From positions 1-25,450 of the forward strand of contig JAKBNO010000085.1 in the NCBI GenBank assembly GCA_021831005.1: DNA of 25,450 nucleotides. Direction: 5' to 3'. Source of the stretch: Thermoplasmata archaeon. GTDB lineage: Archaea; Thermoplasmatota; Thermoplasmata; Thermoplasmatales; GCA-001856825. How positions within the stretch are numbered: the stretch's first letter is position 1; every line of letters starts with the position of its first letter. Below are positions 22,583 to 25,450 of the stretch, in pieces. The notes beneath the pieces were generated by a model that worked only from the letters and a program-made list of their open reading frames with translations, made no database searches and had not been told where the DNA came from. The translations under genes and the position numbers were made by a program.

Positions 22583-23838
22583 TACGAAACAGGAAGCGAC
22601 TTCTGCAATGGTTTGACGTCCTTTAGCTGCCCTAGAACCTCATCGCTCAGGACTATGTCCTTCATCCTTGAGGAACTGTAATTTAGGGTCGCTGTGGTCG
22701 TCCGCCCATATCTGCCAAAACTCTGTACCTTCGAATCTATAAGTCCGAGATTGGTAAGTTCACCTATTATGTCTGCAACTCTTCTCTGTGTGAGGCTACT
22801 GATTCCCATCCTATCTGCGATGCGCTCGTATAAATCGTAAAATTCACCCATGTTTGAACTCCCACCATTTTTAATTTCGTTTATGAGCGAGATTGAGAAG
22901 AGAACTAGTTTGCTGTGTAGCGGTAGAGTCGAAACAGTTTCAACTACAACATCCCTTTCCAGCTTGTTCTTTGCCTCGTATATCGTATTGTCTTCTATTC
23001 TTTTGCTGTTGCCTTTCTCCGTCAGTTCAACCGCGATTCTGAGCATGTCGATTGCTCTTCTTGCGTCACCGTGCTCCTGAGCTGCAAGCGCGGCACAGGT
23101 CTTCATTGCAGACTCGTCTATCGAGTCCGCTATACCTGCATAGAGCGATCTGTCTCTCAATATGTCATAGATCTGGGAAGCGTTGTACGGGTTGTAGACC
23201 ATCGTCTCCTCTATGAGCCGGCTCTTTACCCTAGGGTCGAGATATTCTGTGAAGCGCAAGTCGTTGCTGATTCCTAAGAGGCATACTCTGCCCTCGCTTG
23301 TAACTTCGTTAATCCTCAATAATTGATAGAGTACCGAGTCCCCACTCTTTTTTACAAGCTTGTCTATTTCGTCAAGTACGACGATTGTGATGCCTGCAAA
23401 ATTTTTGACTTTTTCTAGAACGGTGTTATAGAGTTTATCGAGTGGCCAGCCAGTAAATGGAAGCTTTTCTTCCCAAGATTCAAGCAGGCCATCCCCTACA
23501 GCGAGGAGAACACCATATGGATTGTCAACTACGCCACAGTTGATGTCGATGAGTTTTATTTTCGAATCAAGTCTTGACTGCATAGCTTTAGAAATTTCAC
23601 TCTCGACGAATTTGACAACGCTGGTTTTTCCGACCCCTGGTTTTCCGAAAATTATCACATTCGATGGTTTGTAATTCTTGAGTGATGGTGATAGAATCTC
23701 GGCCAAGAGCTCTGCTTCCTTTTCTCTGTGGGGAAGTCTTTCAGGTATGAAGCCAGGCTCTAATGCCTGCCTCTGCCCCTTAACGATTAAGGAGTCATTC
23801 GAGAATTTTTCAAATAAATTTTTGGATGAACTTCCCAT
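22582..23838 (-). CDS. cdc6: Orc1/Cdc6 replication initiator
   Basis: AAA+ origin-binding initiator that recruits MCM helicase. Of 418 aa, the Walker A is GKPGVGKT (65-72), the Walker B VVLDEID (153-159), sensor 1 lies in LLGISNDLRF, and sensor 2 in GDARRAIDML. The C-terminal winged-helix domain covers about residues 310-400 and includes SSLTQRRVADIIGELTNLGLID. The N-terminus has the PERLPHREKE motif usual in the family. The ATG at 23838 has a TATA-like TTTAATAC at -31 to -24. Origin-recognition-box-like sequences lie just upstream, in the end of folC. Length and motifs are complete, so it is likely functional. Confidence 0.97.
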   Translation of the reverse strand: MGSSSKNLFEKFSNDSLIVKGQRQALEPGFIPERLPHREKEAELLAEILSPSLKNYKPSNVIIFGKPGVGKTSVVKFVESEISKAMQSRLDSKIKLIDINCGVVDNPYGVLLAVGDGLLESWEEKLPFTGWPLDKLYNTVLEKVKNFAGITIVVLDEIDKLVKKSGDSVLYQLLRINEVTSEGRVCLLGISNDLRFTEYLDPRVKSRLIEETMVYNPYNASQIYDILRDRSLYAGIADSIDESAMKTCAALAAQEHGDARRAIDMLRIAVELTEKGNSKRIEDNTIYEAKNKLERDVVVETVSTLPLHSKLVLFSISLINEIKNGGSSNMGEFYDLYERIADRMGISSLTQRRVADIIGELTNLGLIDSKVQSFGRYGRTTTATLNYSSSRMKDIVLSDEVLGQLKDVKPLQKSLPVS

Positions 23839-23861
23839 GATATAGTAAGAGAAAAGTAACC

Positions 23862-23869
23862 GTATTAAA
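23862..23869 (-). promoter_or_regulatory. TATA box of cdc6
   Basis: On the minus strand the octamer is TTTAATAC, at -31 to -24 from the ATG at 23838. This indicates a leaderless transcript starting at or next to the ATG. Confidence 0.6.
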
Positions 23870-23926
23870 ACCGTTTCTTATCATGTCTTGTACCAAAACG
23901 ACTAAATATCTGGGGCTGTTCTGTCA

Positions 23927-23948
23927 CCCCTATATTTCCATTGGAAAC
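23927..23948 (-). other. Origin-recognition-box-like element 1
   Basis: On the minus strand the sequence reads GTTTCCAATGGAAATATAGGGG. It has the layout of archaeal ORBs: a TTCCA-N-TGGAA dyad followed by an A-rich spacer and a G-run. It overlaps the folC stop codon and lies about 90 nt upstream of the cdc6 start. The G-run also pairs with GGGG (plus-strand 23912-23915) and might be part of a folC terminator hairpin. Confidence 0.6.
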
Positions 23949-25279
23949 TGATTATCATCTTGTTTCTTTTTGACTGGGCCAGTAGCGTTTCCAGCCTCCT
24001 CCATTTCCACTGGAACCGTTTTTGACTTATCTTTCTCATCAAGTAACAGTTCCATCTCCCCAACCAGATAGAGGGATCCGGTAATTATGGTATTTCTATT
24101 TGCCTTTAATGCTGTCTCCAGTGCTTCGGAAGGTATCTTTTTGACATAGACTTCTTTGAAGAAAAGTTTTGCCTCTTTTTTCAACTCTTCGCCATCTTTT
24201 TTCCTTTCTGGTTCATTAGGTTCCGTTATCAGTATACTATCAGAAACCTCCGATAAGTTCTGGAGTATGTTGTAGCTATTCTTGTCCCGTAGAACCCCAA
24301 GCACGATGAGTGGATCCCTCACAGAATATCTTCTGATGTTTGAACTAAGGATCCTTGAAGCTTCAGAGTTATGAGCGCCATCAAGGATCAATAAGGGGTC
24401 AGATCTTCTGACCTCGAATCTACCTGGAATCTGGTCCTCCTTCAATCCTTGCGTAATCTCACTCTTGCTCGGCTGTTCGTTGATAGATTCACAAGCAAGG
24501 ATAGCTGCAATTGAGTTACTGACCTGGTGCTCCCCGAGTGCTTTCAGCTCCACTTCGTAGGTGTCCATCTGGGTATCTACCACAAACTTGGTACCGGAAA
24601 ATGAGAAATTCAAGTTTCTAACTTCTAGATTTACAATGTCCTTAACTTCAGCACCATTCTGCTTTGCAATCGAGCGCAAGATGGAATTAGCGCTATCGGG
24701 CATTTTGCCCAATACAACGGGCTTTCCTTTTTTGATTATCCCACCTTTTTCTCGTGCAATGTATTCGATGCTTCCACCAAGTTTATCAGCGTGTTCCAGT
24801 GAGATGCTCGTAATCACAGACACCTCCGGTGACACTATGTTCGTAGAGTCAAGTCTTCCTCCAAGTCCCACTTCAACTGCGGCTATCTGCACATTACTCT
24901 TCCTGAAATAATCGAAGGCCATGTTTGTGGTATATTCGAAGAAAGTAAGCTGAGTCTCTTCCCCATTATATTCTATTTTGGAAACGTGATTGGAGACGAA
25001 CTCATCAATGAATGCCGACGGTATCTCCTTATCCATTACGATTATTCTTTCATTGAATCTTCTAATATGCGGAGATGTGTAAATACCCGTCGCATATTTC
25101 CTCTTTAGAATTCTGTAGATTAGGGTTGTTGTGGACCCCTTCCCGTTAGAACCCGCAACGTGAACACTCTTGAAGCTATCCTGTGGATTGCCGAGGGATT
25201 CAGCAAGAGCTATTGTGGGTCCAAGTCCTAACTTTATCCCGAATCTTGAAAGCGTAAACAGGAATTTCTCCCCGTCCAT
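23930..25279 (-). CDS. folC: Folylpolyglutamate / dihydrofolate synthase
   Basis: ATP-dependent Mur-ligase-like enzyme that adds glutamate to dihydropteroate or folates. Of 449 aa from the chosen start, the P-loop is GSNGKGS (43-49). EVGLGGRLDSTN, the LEHADKLGGSIEYIAREKGGI segment split around its helix, and LDGAHNSE of the C-terminal domain are all family hallmarks. The frame is open upstream to 25411, but that stretch is not family-like; ATG 25279 gives the normal N-terminus, with a TATA-like AAATAAAC about 30-37 nt before it. The last 30 or so residues are hydrophilic, beyond the usual domain, and are encoded by DNA carrying two ORB-like sequences. Confidence 0.93.
   Translation of the reverse strand: MDGEKFLFTLSRFGIKLGLGPTIALAESLGNPQDSFKSVHVAGSNGKGSTTTLIYRILKRKYATGIYTSPHIRRFNERIIVMDKEIPSAFIDEFVSNHVSKIEYNGEETQLTFFEYTTNMAFDYFRKSNVQIAAVEVGLGGRLDSTNIVSPEVSVITSISLEHADKLGGSIEYIAREKGGIIKKGKPVVLGKMPDSANSILRSIAKQNGAEVKDIVNLEVRNLNFSFSGTKFVVDTQMDTYEVELKALGEHQVSNSIAAILACESINEQPSKSEITQGLKEDQIPGRFEVRRSDPLLILDGAHNSEASRILSSNIRRYSVRDPLIVLGVLRDKNSYNILQNLSEVSDSILITEPNEPERKKDGEELKKEAKLFFKEVYVKKIPSEALETALKANRNTIITGSLYLVGEMELLLDEKDKSKTVPVEMEEAGNATGPVKKKQDDNQFPMEI
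23996..24018 (-). other. Origin-recognition-box-like element 2
   Basis: On the minus strand the core GTTCCAGTGGAAA (plus-strand 24004-24016) matches the published archaeal ORB/mini-ORB core as I know it, and is followed by TGGAGGAGG, a G-rich flank. It has the same orientation as element 1 and lies 69 bp away. It is inside the folC 3' coding region. Confidence 0.6.
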
Positions 25280-25358
25280 CGGGCTTGAACACTTTCTCGA
25301 GTAAAAATGTTTATTTGCGTTCAAAAGTGGAGTTCCTTTCGGAACACAGGTTCCTGAT

Positions 25359-25450
25359 TCATAGAGTGGCAACTCGTAGACCTCCAGACTGGAGTTCCGC
25401 CGCTGTAGCACTTTCCACAGGCGTGAATTCGGGAATGCCCTTCCCTATTT
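25359..25450 (-). CDS. Possible 3' end of an unidentified gene
   Basis: A minus-strand frame is open from the right edge to a TGA at 25359-25361, about 29 codons. It ends FTPVESATAAELQSGGLRVATL, which reads like ordinary protein. It would precede folC by about 79 nt, leaving room for the folC promoter. Too little is visible to name it, and the other two minus-strand frames are also partly open, so this is tentative. Confidence 0.35.
   Translation of the reverse strand, partial: IGKGIPEFTPVESATAAELQSGGLRVATL

Noticed and set aside
25280..25411. 44-residue extension of FolC
   Set aside because: It is unlike FolC N-termini, begins with GTG without a ribosome site, and includes the likely folC promoter.

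Overview
This window looks like chromosomal DNA from a euryarchaeon, most likely a member of Thermoplasmata (Thermoplasmatales-like). It encodes the large subunit of the archaeal D-family DNA polymerase, PCNA, Orc1/Cdc6, FtsZ, Rpo7/Spt4, archaeal ribosomal proteins S24e and S27ae, a split GMP synthase glutaminase and a GTP-dependent dephospho-CoA kinase. Several genes have a TATA-like box about 24 to 31 nt before the start codon, which implies leaderless transcripts. Base composition is moderately AT-rich and genes are packed with short or negative spacing. No gene-free gap exceeds about 220 bases, and I saw no rRNA, convincing tRNA, CRISPR array, IS element or prophage. The lineage call is inference from gene content and style, not from a search.

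Layout. From 1 to 7032 genes run rightward: the 3' part of the PolD large subunit, an overlapping GPN-loop GTPase, ftsZ with an adjacent four-helix membrane protein that ends in a hairpin/T-tract, then methionyl-tRNA synthetase overlapping a PHP phosphoesterase. From 7108 to 8405, leftward: a Roadblock protein and a divergent SIS/phosphoglucose-phosphomannose isomerase relative. From 8479 to 9917, rightward: two overlapping family-2 glycosyltransferases. From 9898 to 14539, leftward: PCNA; the Rpo7-Spt4-DPCK-S24e-S27ae operon; a class II fumarase/aspartase; a HIT protein. The methionine sulfoxide reductases MsrB and MsrA run rightward (14664-15575). From 15607 to 18460, leftward: an endonuclease IV-fold protein, a second HIT protein and an MFS transporter. 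A COG2150-like ACT protein runs rightward, tail-to-tail with a membrane protein that follows a TtuA/Ncs6-type tRNA thiolase. A TrmB-like regulator diverges from the thiolase and is followed by guaA subunit A. The right end, leftward, holds a UPF0200 kinase-like protein, orc1/cdc6, folC and the tail of an unidentified gene.

Functionally this is mostly an information-processing and housekeeping region: replication (PolD, PCNA, Cdc6), division (FtsZ), transcription (Rpo7, Spt4), translation (MetG, S24e, S27ae, TtuA), cofactors and nucleotides (DPCK, FolC, GuaA), and oxidative repair (MsrAB). The most interesting signal is a pair of origin-recognition-box-like sequences upstream of cdc6, placed inside the 3' end of folC. 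Together with cdc6 they make this a candidate replication origin. Other leads are a GPN GTPase coupled to a two-barrel DNA polymerase, an unknown membrane protein coupled to FtsZ, an endonuclease IV-fold protein that seems to have lost metal ligands, and a HIT protein with a transferase-like HxHxQ motif.
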